Source of the DNA: an uncultured Planctomycetota bacterium
GTDB lineage: Bacteria > Planctomycetota > Phycisphaerae > UBA1845 > Fen-1342
Direction: 5' to 3'
NCBI GenBank assembly: GCA_900696535.1
Contig: CAADGM010000016.1
Span: forward strand, 1-64,000
Length of the DNA stretch: 64,000 nt
Below the pieces are notes generated by a model, which was not told the origin of the DNA, ran no database searches, and saw only the letters and a program-made list of their open reading frames with translations. Both the position numbers and the translations under genes were made by a program. Each line of letters starts with the position of its first letter. Within the stretch, counting starts at the first letter, position 1. This document shows positions 22,502 to 31,208 of this stretch, piece after piece.

Positions 22502-24733
22502 TCACCGGCCGCGTGCGCCGGTCGCTGCGAGCCAGCGGGCGCAGGTCACCCGTAACGTCGCGACATTGATTGGCTTCGTCAGGTAGTCGCTGCATCCCGC
22601 CATCAGGCACCGCTCCCGGTCGCCCGGCATGGCGTGCGCGGTGAGCGCGATGATCGGCAGGTCGAAGCCATCCGCGCGCAACGCCCTGGCCGCGGCGTAG
22701 CCGTCCATCTCCGGCATCTGCATGTCCAGCAGCAGGAGCGCGAACGGCTTGCCCTGCTCGCGGGCGGCGGCAATAGCGCGGATCGCATCCCGCCCATTCT
22801 CCACCACGTCGACGAGCGCACCATGCCGGCTCAGCAGGTGCTCGATCAGCCGGCGGCTGTCGGGACTGTCCTCGGCCAGGAGGACGCGCGCACCGGTGAG
22901 CACCGGCTCGGCCGGCGCCGCCTCCGGCACGCGTCGCGGCGGGCCAACCCGAGTCGGAAGTCGCTTGAGTGGAACACTGAGCGGAACGCCGTCGAGCGGC
23001 CCCGTCGGCAGCGTGAGTGTGAACGTGCTGCCCCGGCCTGGCTGCGACCGCACGGTGATCTGCCCGCCGAGGATGTGAGCGAGGCGCTGCGAGATGCACA
23101 GGCCCAGGCCAGTGCCGCCAAAGCGGCGCGCCGCGGAGGCGTCGACCTGGGAGAAGGGCTGGAAGAGGTGGGCGAGCTGCGCGGCACTCATTCCGATGCC
23201 GGTGTCCACGACATCCACCTGGATCGCCGGCGCCGCCTTATCCGCGCCGACGAGGCGCACATCCACCCGCACGGACCCGCGATCGGTGAACTTGAGGGCG
23301 TTTCCGATCAGGTTCATCAGGATCTGCCGGACCCGGATCGGGTCGGTCCGGACGACCTCGGGCAGTGGCGTCAGGAAGTGCATCTCGAGCGGCAAGCGCT
23401 TCTCGGCCGCCCGGACCTGGAGCAGCGTGCAGACCTCCTCGATGATGTCGGGCAGCGCAACGTCCTGCGGCTCGACCTCCATCCGCCCGGCCTCGATCTT
23501 CGAGAGATCCAGAATGTCGTTGATGATCGCGAGCAGGTGCTCGCCGTTCCGGCGAATCGTGTCGATCTGCTCGTCCGGATCGTCGCGCTCGTGCGGGTCC
23601 GCCAGCAGGTCGACGTAGCCCAGGATGGCGGTCATGGGCGTGCGAATCTCGTGGCTCATGTTCGCCAGGAACTCACTCTTGGCCCGGCTGGCCGCCTCGG
23701 CCTCCTCCTTGGCCCGCTGGAGCTCCTGCTCGCCGCGCTTCAGGTCCGTGATGTCGTTGAAGATGCCGAGCACGCCAGGGATTTGGCCCTGCGCGTCGCG
23801 GAGCGGGACCTTGCTCGTGAGCAGGACGCGCGCTTCCCCGTCGGCCCGGCGCAGCGGCTCCTCGATGTTCAGCAGCGGCTGCCCGGATTCCATCACGCGC
23901 CGATCGCACGACACGAAGAAGTCGGCCTCTTCAGGCTTCCAGGGCAGCTCGTAGTCGGTCTTGCCGATCAGGTCGGCCGGCCGCCCCATGCCAGCTACGC
24001 GAGCGAAGTTGTGGTTGCACCCCAGGTAGCGAGAGTCGCGGTCCTTCCAGAAGACGAAGTGCGGGATGTGCTCCAGCACGTTCGTCAGCAGGTCACGCTG
24101 CTCGCGAAGCTCGCGCTCCGCCAGATCCCGCTGGATCGCCGCTCCCGCCAGGCCGGCCGCGGCCCGAAGGGCGTCGAGCTCGGCGACTGACCAGCGGCGA
24201 CGGGTCGTGCAGTCATCGAATCCGATGAACCCCCACCAAGCCTGGCGCACGAATATCGGCACGATGAGGATGCTGATGATGCCCTGTGACTCGAGCAGCC
24301 GTCGGACGTCGGGCGGCATCTCAGCCGCAACGCCGCTGACGGTCTCTCCTGCCGCTAGCTGGTCGCGCCACTTCTCGAATCCCATCCCCTCCCAGGGCAG
24401 TCTCTGGAGTTGCGGATTGTCGAGCTCGGCGGTGGCGAGCCCGTCGGTCCACTCGTACCGCTGCGACATGCACGGCCGGCCCGCGTCGTCCTGCTCGTTC
24501 TCGAAGATGTAGACGCGGCTCGCGCCGGTCGCCGCGCCGAGCCGTGCCAGCAGGACGCCAATCGGCGACGCGGTTCCCTCCCGACGGACGATCTGCTCGG
24601 CCGCGTCGGCCACCGCCGCGAGAATCAGTGCCCGCCGTTCGCCGTCCGACACGGGTCCGTGCACGCACGCAGGACAGCCTCCGGGCCGCAACTCACCGGC
24701 CGAACACGTTGCACCGGTGTTGTAGGACGTCAT
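22502..24733 (-). CDS. Hybrid sensor histidine kinase (GAF-PAS-HisKA-HATPase-REC)
   Basis: 743 residues, no membrane helix, so a cytoplasmic sensor. A Cys-bearing N-terminus (Cys10, 20, 23) leads to a GAF domain (about 52-200) and a PAS domain (about 213-332, ending [14 protein letters not shown]). HisKA has the phosphorylation site His361 ([10 protein letters not shown]). The HATPase domain has its N box at Asn478, DTGIG (510-514) and GGTGLGL (539-545). A receiver domain (about 615-740) has Asp670 and Lys720. The phosphate goes intramolecularly to the receiver; no output gene is fused. A diguanylate cyclase gene follows on the same strand side. GGAG precedes the ATG. Confidence 0.92.
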   Translation of the reverse strand: MTSYNTGATCSAGELRPGGCPACVHGPVSDGERRALILAAVADAAEQIVRREGTASPIGVLLARLGAATGASRVYIFENEQDDAGRPCMSQRYEWTDGLATAELDNPQLQRLPWEGMGFEKWRDQLAAGETVSGVAAEMPPDVRRLLESQGIISILIVPIFVRQAWWGFIGFDDCTTRRRWSVAELDALRAAAGLAGAAIQRDLAERELREQRDLLTNVLEHIPHFVFWKDRDSRYLGCNHNFARVAGMGRPADLIGKTDYELPWKPEEADFFVSCDRRVMESGQPLLNIEEPLRRADGEARVLLTSKVPLRDAQGQIPGVLGIFNDITDLKRGEQELQRAKEEAEAASRAKSEFLANMSHEIRTPMTAILGYVDLLADPHERDDPDEQIDTIRRNGEHLLAIINDILDLSKIEAGRMEVEPQDVALPDIIEEVCTLLQVRAAEKRLPLEMHFLTPLPEVVRTDPIRVRQILMNLIGNALKFTDRGSVRVDVRLVGADKAAPAIQVDVVDTGIGMSAAQLAHLFQPFSQVDASAARRFGGTGLGLCISQRLAHILGGQITVRSQPGRGSTFTLTLPTGPLDGVPLSVPLKRLPTRVGPPRRVPEAAPAEPVLTGARVLLAEDSPDSRRLIEHLLSRHGALVDVVENGRDAIRAIAAAREQGKPFALLLLDMQMPEMDGYAAARALRADGFDLPIIALTAHAMPGDRERCLMAGCSDYLTKPINVATLRVTCARWLAATGARGR

Positions 24734-24944
24734 CGACGGTCTCCGGCTGCTCTCTCGCGCGGACCTGGCCGCGGGCCCCGCCGTTGCGGGCGCTCAACGT
24801 GGTATCGGGCAAGCACGGCCGCGGGTTCGCGGGCACGTCCTAGTCCGCGCGACGGCTACCACGATACGCTCGGCCGCGTGGCTCGCGAGCACACTTATCT
24901 GGAACCCACCCCGAGTGGGCCGCCCATATCCACTGACGCGCGCA

Positions 24945-26003
24945 TTAGACGGCGCACTTCCGCCCGCAGGCACCGCTGCACGGAAGCGTGCCCCCGTTCG
25001 GTGGCGGGCTCTGATCCGCGCGGCATGCGTCGGTCACCCCGTCGACCGTGACGCGGTTGCGCCCGCCCTGCTTGCTGGCGTAGAGCAGGCTATCGGCCCG
25101 CTGAAGGATGCGCTCGGCGTCGTCGCCTGGCCTTACGATCGTGGCGCCCGCGGAGACCGTCACGCTGAGCACGTCGTTGGCGATCCTGACACCCGAGGAG
25201 GCGACCAGCATGCGCAGCCGCTCAGCGACCTCGTGCAAGCTATCGGAATCCGTGTGGCCGACGAGTACCAGAAACTCCTCCCCACCCCAACGGCCCGCAA
25301 CGTCGTACGGCCGGCAGCAGAGCGACAACGTGCCGGCCACGGTCTTGAGCACTTCGTCGCCAACCGCGTGGCCGTGCTGATCGTTAAACGCCTTGAAGCG
25401 GTCCACGTCCACCAGAATCACGCCAAAGCGGACGCCCAGGCGCGTGAACTCGCTGAACCGGGCTTCGAGCGCCTGGTCCAGGCAACGGCGATTCGCGATG
25501 CCGGTCAGCACGTCCGTCAGCGCGGCTTGCTCGAGTTGCCGCGCGCGTTCGCGGGCGGCCAGCGAGGATGTGGTTTCGGAGAATGTCTCGAAGGCCCCGA
25601 TGATCGTCCCGTCAAAGCTGCGAATCGGCGCGGCATGCACGCGAACGGGCACGCGCTTCCCGGACTTGTGGTGGAGGAAGACCTCGGCGGCGCGCGGCCT
25701 GCCGTCCTCGATCACCGCCGCCAGCGGGCAACCCTGCGTGCAGAGCTGGCGTCCCTGCGCGTCGACGTGACGCAGCAGGTTTTGCGCACAGCAGTTCCCC
25801 AGCGCCTCTTCGGCGGTGTACCCCGTGATGCGCGCGGCCCCGGATGACCAGTAGACGATGCGCCGCGCTCGATCGACGATGTAGACCCCGTCTTCCATCC
25901 GGTCCAGCAGGTCCCAATGGAACCCGGCGGCGACACCGTCCAGGAACTCGTCGAGCTTGCATATTTCCGCAGCGAGGCGGACGCTCTCAGGCAAGTCGCA
26001 CAC
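24945..26003 (-). CDS. PAS-GGDEF diguanylate cyclase
   Basis: 352 residues from GTG 26003 (GGGAG 8 nt upstream); a longer in-frame version begins at 26102. A PAS domain (about 33-150) contains a Cys-rich pocket segment (GNCCAQNLLRHV, LCTQGCPL). The GGDEF domain (about 160-320) has DVDRFKAFNDQHGH, an intact active loop GGEEF (240-244) and an RPYD inhibitory site (231-234) placed 5 residues before it. It should make cyclic-di-GMP and be product-inhibited. The tail is Cys-rich and may be disordered. Likely functional partner of the adjacent sensor kinase, but that is only positional. Confidence 0.9.
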   Translation of the reverse strand: MCDLPESVRLAAEICKLDEFLDGVAAGFHWDLLDRMEDGVYIVDRARRIVYWSSGAARITGYTAEEALGNCCAQNLLRHVDAQGRQLCTQGCPLAAVIEDGRPRAAEVFLHHKSGKRVPVRVHAAPIRSFDGTIIGAFETFSETTSSLAARERARQLEQAALTDVLTGIANRRCLDQALEARFSEFTRLGVRFGVILVDVDRFKAFNDQHGHAVGDEVLKTVAGTLSLCCRPYDVAGRWGGEEFLVLVGHTDSDSLHEVAERLRMLVASSGVRIANDVLSVTVSAGATIVRPGDDAERILQRADSLLYASKQGGRNRVTVDGVTDACRADQSPPPNGGTLPCSGACGRKCAV

Positions 26004-26243
26004 GTCATGAGCTCCCGGGCTGCGCCACGGCGAACAACAATTCGGCGGCTTGCGAGGGTATCGAGCCGGTCCCGAAAGCGCTTGAATTCGTACGGTCGGC
26101 ACCCAATTCGTGCGGCAAATTGTTCGTGCCAGGTCCGCATTTGACCCCCCGCCTCCATGAACGTAGTCTGCCGCGGCGTCGCACGAAGAGGTCGCCGATA
26201 ACGTGCCGCGGTTAGCGCGTGCGCGTTCGCCAGGAAAGACAGG

Positions 26244-27863
26244 ATGAGCCAGGGAGCGTCGTCGCTTGCGGGGCCAACTCAGCCGGGCGCATCACCGCCA
26301 CGGGGCGGGTCGGCCGCGCCTCCCAAGGAGCACTGGACCGAGCAGGCGGCCTCGTTCATCGGGTTCTTCATATACCTGCTGATTCTCAAGACGTTCTTCG
26401 TACCGCTCTTCATCATTCCGACCGGCTCAATGGCCGAGGCCCTGCGCGGAGCGCACTCGATCCATCGCTGCCCGAATTGCGGCGTGGAGTACGCGGTGAA
26501 CGAGCCGCTGCTCCGTGGTCCCAGGGAAGGCGACCCACCGTCGATCATCTGCCCCAACTGTCGCTGGCGCGAGTTCATCGGGCCACTGCACGAGCTGGTC
26601 GCGCGCGGTCTCGAGCCTAACGAGCGTCTGGCGGCCCCGCTACGGCCGGCCGCCGGCGACCGCATCTTCGTTCACGGTTGGGACTATGGTCCGCCGCTCG
26701 TGCCCGGCCTGACGCCGGGCCCGCAGCGTTGGGACGTGGTCGTGTTCAAGGTGCCCAACGACGGTCAGACGAACTACATCAAGCGGCTGGTCGGCCTGCC
26801 GGGCGAGTCGATCGAGCTCATCGACGGCGACGTGTTCGTCGACGGCACGATCACGCCGAAGACCGCGGACGCCCAGCGTTCGCTTTGGTTCCCGGTGTAT
26901 AACCACGACTATCCGCCCCGCGGGCCCACGCGGCGCGAGCCGTACCACCCCCGCTGGCTGCCGCTGTCCGAGGACTCCGCCTGGCGCGACCTCGACCAGC
27001 GCGTGATTCGATTCGATGGACCGGATCGGCGGCAGGACCAGATCCAGTTCGTCACCGAGCCCGGCCCGACCCGCACAGCCGGCCGCATCACGGACTTCTA
27101 CGGCTACAACACCATCGTGAACCTTGTGCGCGGGCACCTCGTGAGCGACGCGCGCGTCTCCGCCGAAGTCGCCTTCGAGGCTGGCGACGGCTTCATCGAG
27201 CTCTTGATCACGAAGTACACGGACCTGTTCCGCGCCCGGCTGCACGCCAGTGGCCGGCTCGAGCTGATCCACGAGCCGGTTGAGGAGGCGGGCGGGCTGG
27301 CACAGGTCTGGGACGAGACGACCGTCGACGCGTCTCAGCCGCTCCGCGTCGCGCTGGGCTGCGCCGACTACCGCGTCATGGTTGACGTCAACGGACGCAC
27401 CGTGCTCGCATCGACGCCGTGGCAATTCACGATTACCGCGAAGGCCGCCCGCCAGCGCGCCGCCCAGCCGCAGTCCGCGTCGGTGCGGATCGCGGGCGAG
27501 CGGGTCCGCGCGACGCTTCGCCACGTGCTGATCGAGCGCGACGTGTACTACTCGGTCGATCCGGATGTGCGCGAGCGGCCGGCGGTTGCGGGCACGGGCA
27601 GGCCGCTGCGCGTCCCCGATGGCCACTACTTCTGCCTCGGCGACAACAGTCCGAACAGCCTCGACGGGCGCTACTGGTATGAGGAGACGGTCGGACCGCA
27701 CCTGGCGGCGGCGTTCCGCGCGGGGCGGTATGTTCCCGGGACCGTGCCGGCCGACCAGATGCTCGGGCGCGCGTTCTTCGTCTACTGGCCGGGCTTCCTG
27801 GAGCTGCTTCCGCGCCTGCCGAACTGCCTGCCCGACCTCGGTCGGGCGCGGTGGATTCGGTAG
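26244..27863 (+). CDS. lepB: Signal peptidase I with zinc-ribbon and beta-sandwich insertions, copy 1
   Basis: 539 residues, much longer than usual bacterial LepB. One membrane helix (about 36-57) leads to catalytic Ser62 (IPTGSM); the general base is Lys180 (NYIKRLVGLPGE) and box E starts at 466 (GDNSPNSLDGR). Between Ser and Lys sits a CPNC...CPNC zinc ribbon (76-79, 103-106). Between Lys and box E is about 250 residues including a LamG-like beta-sandwich (VRGHLVSDARVSAEVAFEAGDGF ... RVMVDVNGRTVLAS ... VRATLRHVLIERDVYY, landmarks only). It should cleave signal peptides at the membrane. AGG just before the ATG serves as RBS. Confidence 0.88.
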   Translation: MSQGASSLAGPTQPGASPPRGGSAAPPKEHWTEQAASFIGFFIYLLILKTFFVPLFIIPTGSMAEALRGAHSIHRCPNCGVEYAVNEPLLRGPREGDPPSIICPNCRWREFIGPLHELVARGLEPNERLAAPLRPAAGDRIFVHGWDYGPPLVPGLTPGPQRWDVVVFKVPNDGQTNYIKRLVGLPGESIELIDGDVFVDGTITPKTADAQRSLWFPVYNHDYPPRGPTRREPYHPRWLPLSEDSAWRDLDQRVIRFDGPDRRQDQIQFVTEPGPTRTAGRITDFYGYNTIVNLVRGHLVSDARVSAEVAFEAGDGFIELLITKYTDLFRARLHASGRLELIHEPVEEAGGLAQVWDETTVDASQPLRVALGCADYRVMVDVNGRTVLASTPWQFTITAKAARQRAAQPQSASVRIAGERVRATLRHVLIERDVYYSVDPDVRERPAVAGTGRPLRVPDGHYFCLGDNSPNSLDGRYWYEETVGPHLAAAFRAGRYVPGTVPADQMLGRAFFVYWPGFLELLPRLPNCLPDLGRARWIR

Positions 27864-27924
27864 GACGACTCGTCCGGGGCCGCGGCCGCGCGAGAGTCAG
27901 CGCCTGGATACTGCTACCAGCACC

Positions 27925-29478
27925 ATGTCGTCCGGCGCGACCATCCGCCCGCGAGGAACGAGCCGCCCCGTGAACCGCGACGTGTCACCGACCGACGGTA
28001 CAGCGACAGACTTGCTGGCGCCGGCGCCGGCGGCCGACGAAGCTGTGCCTCGGCCGCGCCGCGCCGGCCTGCACGCCGCCGAGGTGACGCAGACTGTTCT
28101 CGTCGGCCTGACGCTCGCACTGATCTTCCGGGCGTTCTTCATCGAGCCGTTCGTCATCCCCACGGGCTCCATGTCTCCCACACTCCTCGGGGCCCATGCC
28201 ACCCAGCGCTGCGCGGACTGCGGGTGGCAGTACGACTTCTGCCCACTCTCAGCCGGCGGTGCAACCTTCGAGCTGCCGCCACGGGTCATCTGCCCGAACT
28301 GCCGGGCGCACCTCCGCCCCGAGCCGGACCGGACGCCGCCCCGGGCGGGCGACCGCATCCTCGTTGAGAAGTGGCCGGTGTCGCTGGGCCTGCCGCTTCA
28401 GCGGTGGGACGTGGTCGTCTTCCGCGAGCCGATCACGCTCCAGCAGCATTTCATCAAGCGGCTGGTCGGGCTGCCGGGGGAGGCGGTCGAGATCATCGAC
28501 GGCGACGTATACATCGACGGCGCCATCGCTCGAAAGCCGCCCCACGTTCAGGAGGGCTTGTGGCAGGACGTCTACGACCAATCGCACGTACCTCGGCCGG
28601 GCACGCCGGCCGCCCAGCTTGCCCGCTGGATCGCGCCCGACAACACGGCCGACGGCGAGGGCTGGCATGGGCTCGACACGCGCGTCATCCGCTACCACAG
28701 CCGCGGGGGCGCACGCCGGCTGTGCTTCACCCCCGCCGACCGGGACTACTTCGAGGACTTCTCCCCGCACAACCGCGGGACGGCGGACAACGTCGTCCGC
28801 GACGTGCGGATCAGTTTCGAGCTGACGCCCCTGGCTGACGGCGAGCTGGTCTGCGAGATCGTCCGGGGACCACTCCGGCTCCAGGCGCGCGTTCGCACGG
28901 GCGCGGGAGCATCGCTGGAGCTGGTCGATCGCCGTGATGGCGCAATCGCCTGGTCAGCACTCGTGGCGCGCCCCTCGGTGGTCTTGAAGCCCGGCCAGCC
29001 CGTCGCCGTCGAGGTGGCGTACGTGGACCGGCGCGCGTACGTCCGGCTGGAACGCCAGACCCAGTTCGACACCGGCGCGGACCTGGACCGCATCGACCTC
29101 CCGGTTGAGGCCGCCCCCCAGCCGGTCGGTGTCACACTGCTGGCGGGAGACTTCGCCTGCGAGCTGCGCCGGTTGCGGATCGATCGCGACGTGTACTACA
29201 CGCGGACGCGCGAGACCCGCCGGGCCCTGCCGGGGGAGCCGTTCCAGCTCGAGGCTGACGAGTACTTCGTCCTCGGCGACAACAGCGCCGACAGCCACGA
29301 CGGCCGGGAGTGGGCCGCGAGCCCCGGCTGGACCGCCGTCGGCGTCCGGCCCGGTGTGGTGGCGGGCGGTCAGATTGTCGGCCGCGCCGTGTTCGTGTAT
29401 CTTCCCGCCCTGCTGCCGATGGACTCCCAAGGCCGCTGGCACATCCCCAACCTGGGGCAGGTGCGATGGATACGTTGA
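27925..29478 (+). CDS. lepB: Signal peptidase I with zinc-ribbon and beta-sandwich insertions, copy 2
   Basis: 517 residues from ATG 27925; GTG at 27970 is an alternative and neither has a clear Shine-Dalgarno. Same plan as the gene before it: helix (about 53-76), Ser82 (IPTGSMSPTL), ribbon CADC...CPNC (96-99, 123-126), Lys178 (HFIKRLVGLPGE), beta-sandwich insert, then GDNSADSHDGREW. Both copies keep the Ser/Lys dyad, so both should be active. The tandem pair is 61 nt apart and probably arose by duplication; the divergent N-termini and inserts suggest different substrates. Confidence 0.87.
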   Translation: MSSGATIRPRGTSRPVNRDVSPTDGTATDLLAPAPAADEAVPRPRRAGLHAAEVTQTVLVGLTLALIFRAFFIEPFVIPTGSMSPTLLGAHATQRCADCGWQYDFCPLSAGGATFELPPRVICPNCRAHLRPEPDRTPPRAGDRILVEKWPVSLGLPLQRWDVVVFREPITLQQHFIKRLVGLPGEAVEIIDGDVYIDGAIARKPPHVQEGLWQDVYDQSHVPRPGTPAAQLARWIAPDNTADGEGWHGLDTRVIRYHSRGGARRLCFTPADRDYFEDFSPHNRGTADNVVRDVRISFELTPLADGELVCEIVRGPLRLQARVRTGAGASLELVDRRDGAIAWSALVARPSVVLKPGQPVAVEVAYVDRRAYVRLERQTQFDTGADLDRIDLPVEAAPQPVGVTLLAGDFACELRRLRIDRDVYYTRTRETRRALPGEPFQLEADEYFVLGDNSADSHDGREWAASPGWTAVGVRPGVVAGGQIVGRAVFVYLPALLPMDSQGRWHIPNLGQVRWIR

Positions 29479-29907
29479 CGCGCATTGCGCCAGCGACGGG
29501 TGCCGACTCACCGACCGGGCCGACCCGGCTCGTGGCTCAGTCGTACGTAGCCGGGGCCCCGCGCGGGATTGGGACGTACAGGTTTGCCCCAGGGCGGTGC
29601 GGCCGGGCCGGTCCCGGACCAGTTGTCAACATGTCCCAAGCCGCGTGTTCGGCCAGCGGAAAGTCGGAGCTTCATGGTCCTCAATCGCCCACTCCGCAGT
29701 CGTCCTCGGCGGGGCGACATTCGGCGTCGTTTCGCCATAACCATTGCGCTGTCAACGCCGTGCGCGATTTAGGAATTGGTTAAGAAGTGCGGTCTGACTC
29801 GTTAGTACAGCGCGGCTCCGGTGACGCCAGGCCGACATGGAATCGCCGAGCGGCGCCGTCTCTGCACAACTTATCCACAACCGGGACTGCTCGTCCAGGA
29901 GCTGACT
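29479..29907. other. Intergenic region between lepB copy 2 and lptB
   Basis: 429 nt with no supported gene. It holds a palindromic stretch bounded by GTACGT (about 29543) and ACGTAC (about 29574) around CGGGGCCCCG. A comparatively AT-rich patch (29736-29815) may hold the lptB promoter. A single perfect DnaA-box-like 9-mer lies at 29871-29879. Confidence 0.4.
29871..29879 (+). promoter_or_regulatory. Single DnaA-box-like sequence TTATCCACA
   Basis: Exact match to the Escherichia coli consensus DnaA box, 29 nt before lptB. Only one copy is seen and no dnaA or dnaN gene is near, so an origin is not supported. A regulatory role or chance is equally possible. Confidence 0.2.
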
Positions 29908-30699
29908 GTGCTGCTGGCCGTTGAGAACCTCGTCAAGTCCTACTCGGGTCGCACCGTCGTCGATCACGTCAGCTTCGCGGTCGATGCCCGCGAGATCGTC
30001 GGCCTCCTGGGCCCCAATGGCGCGGGAAAGACCACCAGCTTCCGCATCGCCGTCGGCATGATTCGACCGGAGGGCGGCAAGGTCCACTTCAGCGGGGACG
30101 ACATCACCGACCTGCCCATGTACAAGCGGGCCCGGCGCGGCATCGGCTACCTCTCGCAGGAGCCGAGCGTCTTCCAGCGGCTCACCGTCGAGCAGAACAT
30201 CCTCGCGATCTGCGAGACCATGCACATGACCCGGGCGCAGCGGCGCCAGACCGTCGAGTCGCTCCTCGAGCAGTTCGGCCTGGCCAAAGTTCGCGACAAC
30301 CTCGCCAAGCAGATCTCCGGCGGCGAGCGCCGCAAGCTCGAGATCGCCCGGGCACTCGTGACCAACCCCAAGCTCATCCTGCTCGACGAGCCCTTCAGCG
30401 GGGTGGATCCGATCGCGGTAGAGAGCCTGCGGCGGGAGATTCTGCGTCTCCGCGAGCAGGGCATCGCGATCCTGCTCACCGACCACAATGTGCACGAGAC
30501 GCTCAAGACGACCGATCGGAGCTACGTCATCCACGAGGGAAAGGTCATCTGCTCCGGTGCGCCGGCCGAGCTGATCAATGACGTTCGCGTCCGAGAGGCG
30601 TACCTGGGCAACACGTTCCGCGGTGACGAGTTTGGCCCGCGCGAGGCGGACCGCGCCGTCCCGTCGGTCGTGCCAGAAGTCCACGGCGATGGCCGCTGA
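29908..30699 (+). CDS. lptB: LPS export ABC transporter ATP-binding protein
   Basis: 263 residues from GTG 29908, which has AGGAG 7 nt upstream; the in-frame ATG at 29821 is unlikely. Walker A GPNGAGKTT, signature ISGGERRKLEIARAL and Walker B LILLDEPFSGVDP, with GYLSQEPSVFQRLTVEQNI, are diagnostic of LptB. The C-terminus extends about 20 residues beyond usual. LptB powers LptFG to extract lipopolysaccharide from the inner membrane, which agrees with lpxD at the window start. lptF/G/A/C are not in this window. Confidence 0.92.
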   Translation: MLLAVENLVKSYSGRTVVDHVSFAVDAREIVGLLGPNGAGKTTSFRIAVGMIRPEGGKVHFSGDDITDLPMYKRARRGIGYLSQEPSVFQRLTVEQNILAICETMHMTRAQRRQTVESLLEQFGLAKVRDNLAKQISGGERRKLEIARALVTNPKLILLDEPFSGVDPIAVESLRREILRLREQGIAILLTDHNVHETLKTTDRSYVIHEGKVICSGAPAELINDVRVREAYLGNTFRGDEFGPREADRAVPSVVPEVHGDGR

Positions 30700-31000
30700 G
30701 TCTCGCGGGCTCGTTGTCACCCGGACCGATCGGGGGGTCGAATTCGGCGTCAAGGTCGTCCCCGGCGCTTCACGAGCCCGGGTAGTCGGCGTGCTCGGCC
30801 CTGACCTGAAGCTCGCGGTCTCCGCGCCCCCGGAAGGTGGCCGTGCCAACGAAGCTGTCGTGGAGCTGCTGGCCCAGACCCTGGGCGTGAGGCGCGGCGA
30901 CGTGACGATCGTCGCTGGCCTGACAACGTCGCGCAAGCGCGTCGCCGTCGCACATGTCGACGCGCAGCGCGTCGTCCAGGCGCTGCGCGACCGCGCCTGA
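30689..31000 (+). CDS. DUF167 (YggU-family) protein
   Basis: 103 residues, the normal size. VEFGVKVVPGASRARVVGVLG and LKLAVSAPPEGGRANEAVVELLAQTLGVRRGDVTIVAGLTTSRKRVAV (landmarks) are the conserved DUF167 segments. The small alpha/beta fold has no settled function. The ATG lies inside the end of lptB (11-nt overlap), so translation is coupled. Confidence 0.88.
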   Translation: MAAESRGLVVTRTDRGVEFGVKVVPGASRARVVGVLGPDLKLAVSAPPEGGRANEAVVELLAQTLGVRRGDVTIVAGLTTSRKRVAVAHVDAQRVVQALRDRA

Positions 31001-31128
31001 CCACGGGCCGACCGCTCGCCCAGCCCGAGGATGGCGGCTCCCGGCCGTCGCGCGGCGCGGCGGGCTGGTATCCCGCGCCGCTTTCGAGGCGCCATCCCCG
31101 CGCCGTTCACGGCCCTCGTCTCGGCCTG

Positions 31129-31208
31129 GAACCGATCCGAGAACCTGTGGAGCACCCCCGATCAGCGGGTGCTCCACGTCGTGCTCCTCCGGGTTCCGGG
31201 ATCGGTTC
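31129..31208. terminator. Nested long hairpin between convergent DUF167 and anchor-L genes
   Basis: Three nested stems: GAACCGATCC (31129-31138) with GGATCGGTTC (31199-31208); GAACC (31141-31145) with GGTTC (31192-31196); and GTGGAGCACCC (31147-31157) with GGGTGCTCCAC (31167-31177), a perfect 11-bp stem with a 9-nt loop. It ends at the stop codon of the minus-strand gene. It probably acts as a two-way terminator and shares its inner stem with the 229-346 repeat. No T-run follows. Confidence 0.6.

Noticed and set aside
29479-29907. Possible replication origin because of TTATCCACA
   Set aside because: Only one box, no AT-rich unwinding region with several boxes, and no dnaA/dnaN/gyrB neighbours.
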